A program made the position numbers and the translations under genes. The notes beneath the pieces were generated by a model. It did no database searches, was not told where the DNA came from, and saw nothing but the letters and a program-made list of their open reading frames with translations. A DNA stretch of 5,948 nucleotides from Accumulibacter sp. (lineage in GTDB: Bacteria > Pseudomonadota > Gammaproteobacteria > Burkholderiales > Rhodocyclaceae), in NCBI GenBank assembly GCA_031284185.1, contig JAITAJ010000155.1:1-5948 (forward strand), written 5' to 3'. Each line of letters begins with the position of its first letter. The stretch's first letter is position 1. Positions 5,801-5,948 of this stretch are shown piece by piece.

Positions 5801-5948
5801 GCCATGAGCGTCAGGAGTTCTTCCTTGTCCGTTCCGCTCAGGGCGGCCTCCCGCACCTGGAGGAGGGTGGTCGACATGAAATCGTGCCGCGCGGTGGGTC
5901 GCGCGGCCTCCTGATCCGAGGGCTGCTCGGCGAAAAGCGGCGAGAGGC
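2878..5948 (-). CDS. tssM: T6SS membrane-complex protein TssM (IcmF family), 5'-partial
   Basis: Inner-membrane core protein of the T6SS membrane complex; in the family it crosses the inner membrane and spans the periplasm. The start lies beyond the window: the frame is open from the ATG at 5877 to the edge (23 more codons) and that ATG has no Shine-Dalgarno, so it is probably internal. Counting from it, residues 20-95 match the end of the cytoplasmic NTPase-like domain (GLILLLSLDE, then RTRLYELM and LPLYVLVEDVDRLPG). SGIFF near 180 matches the family's G-F-Y-F-T strand. A transmembrane helix spans about 257-279. A long helical periplasmic ImcF-type region follows (about 300-780). The C-terminal part, about 790-970, has a beta-rich segment with FNKARCGKVTLKI. 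The two N-terminal helices and Walker A of typical TssM would be upstream, unseen. The usual T/N-K-x-D motif reads VEDVD. TAG stop; the next gene begins 2 nt later. Family assignment is firm; domain limits are approximate. Confidence 0.9.
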   Translation of the reverse strand, partial: LSPLFAEQPSDQEAARPTARHDFMSTTLLQVREAALSGTDKEELLTLMARDVKKGALRGLILLLSLDESKTDDQSLHERGYLLRTRLYELMAALNRNLPLYVLVEDVDRLPGGSLLFARPGAENWNGTFFSDDAAGECPGREAAKAATTALRELFYDDLVGNRPTTGDELACFGHLEETGDKLDQLLSSLMQEAPRHDPLRLSGIFFCPTGKIAAARANLESLPSLSSLSADASRENGQKSKKPERNLPHTVLTRFFAQTLPASGAPPRALKGRFAAYSSGWLAGMSAWFLFLLAVCGLLAADTLYQKHALTTAPSDLSPAPASPKLGAMQTQMRYILQLEDARKRWLPPSFGLNALTWVAQEEKRDFSRRFYGEVLPPLVGKLREILDATKTDGYTESQHAALTQLSWLAGAVRERLQKGETTGPAIFFPLTENDGWNTVGSELIRAGLNWTDNPDQLKLLSNELNGLITRFINDHFPVFSEAVAEYYNRANTDQQVCLSQYWPYLAEQGEEDFCIPAYYTAASYEVNSRFFNSFRVEPENPPKDGARALSRMNHLSRNHEAVTNTRIRRMFDAYLKQYAEYWRAFAHRFSEASRNVPNESTYEPFYAIENLRDTPHLRLLERMNRELAPLRDADPSPAWFADAAIFEVMYAVAIEGHGEANPAAWHTLLMAGTRMPDALRALWNEADNRERMREIYDGIMAMTLYLNSVREVLRDLGNRDLSLALARANFSGKEQEGIQQHPYREAKQRLATALGRFSRKGPAGEEIPQTQIFASLLDFAGNGIVLEAALAVQRDWESKVLSNPIKRFSSTDTEKMYGKEGIVSTFVQTALQAFLERRVDGTVAAVWDGRAFPFTDDFLHFIGVSEEWAARSHPAPEAEHSVRMRAAPLLVNVDARSRPNGYTVSLACQEKNWQLINRNYPHDEYFVFNKARCGKVTLKIDFPAFTLEQHWPDFLAFVQDFLYGEKDFTPQDFPQSTAFLEKANVKSLRLPLLPDGAAQLLWDENADAPVVPERITYARE
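2881..2887 (-). promoter_or_regulatory. Ribosome binding site of the AMIN-like gene
   Basis: The minus strand reads GAGGGAA here, inside the last codons of tssM, with GAGGG ending 7 nt before the ATG at 2875. The tssM stop lies between the site and the start, a layout expected for coupled translation. Confidence 0.6.
5258..5284 (-). repeat. Three 9-bp repeats inside tssM
   Basis: The plus strand has GACAGGGAT twice (5258-5266 and 5267-5275) followed by the diverged GGCAAGGAT (5276-5284). They are in frame and encode a Ser-Leu-rich stretch (LPSLSSLSA, about residues 200-208 from the ATG at 5877), in the variable cytoplasmic segment before the transmembrane helix. Confidence 0.7.

Noticed and set aside
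5875..5877. True start codon of tssM at this ATG
   Set aside because: No Shine-Dalgarno precedes it, the frame is open to the window edge, and a start here would lack the N-terminal helices and most of the NTPase-like domain normal for TssM.

Overview
The window is the 3' part of a type VI secretion system (T6SS) operon, read entirely on the minus strand (right to left), followed by a repeat-rich, gene-free stretch at the left end. A T6SS operon, an inner-membrane protein with a periplasmic domain and high G+C content point to a Gram-negative proteobacterium. The gene order and the AMIN-like accessory protein would suit a deltaproteobacterial (Desulfovibrio-like) lineage, but that placement is a guess from style, not from a diagnostic marker.

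Layout in transcription order. (1) From the right edge to 2878, a TssM/IcmF inner-membrane protein that is 5'-truncated by the window; its frame stays open to the edge, so the ATG at 5877 is probably internal. (2) 2875-2231, a 214-residue protein with an N-terminal membrane anchor, a proline-rich heptad-repeat linker and a C-terminal beta-rich domain that I read as AMIN-like. It is not a standard T6SS core protein and is the most interesting gene here. (3) 2227-1802, TssE, the gp25-like baseplate protein, with a GTG start. (4) 1815-400, TssC, the large contractile-sheath subunit. The junctions are 2 nt, 3 nt and a 14-nt overlap, and each downstream gene has a Shine-Dalgarno-like stretch inside the end of the gene before it, so the four genes look like one translationally coupled unit. 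No promoter is visible; it must lie beyond the right edge.

The genes work together as follows. TssM is a core part of the trans-envelope membrane complex. The AMIN-like protein could tie that complex to the cell wall. TssE sits in the baseplate where the sheath starts. TssC, together with TssB (not in this window), forms the sheath that contracts and drives the Hcp tube outwards.

Positions 1-399 hold no supported gene. From 58 to about 415 there is a composite repeat: four 14-bp direct repeats, then three 88-bp units each carrying a short GC hairpin, then 14-bp repeats in the opposite orientation. The right-hand arm runs into the 3' end of tssC and supplies its last codons and its stop codon.
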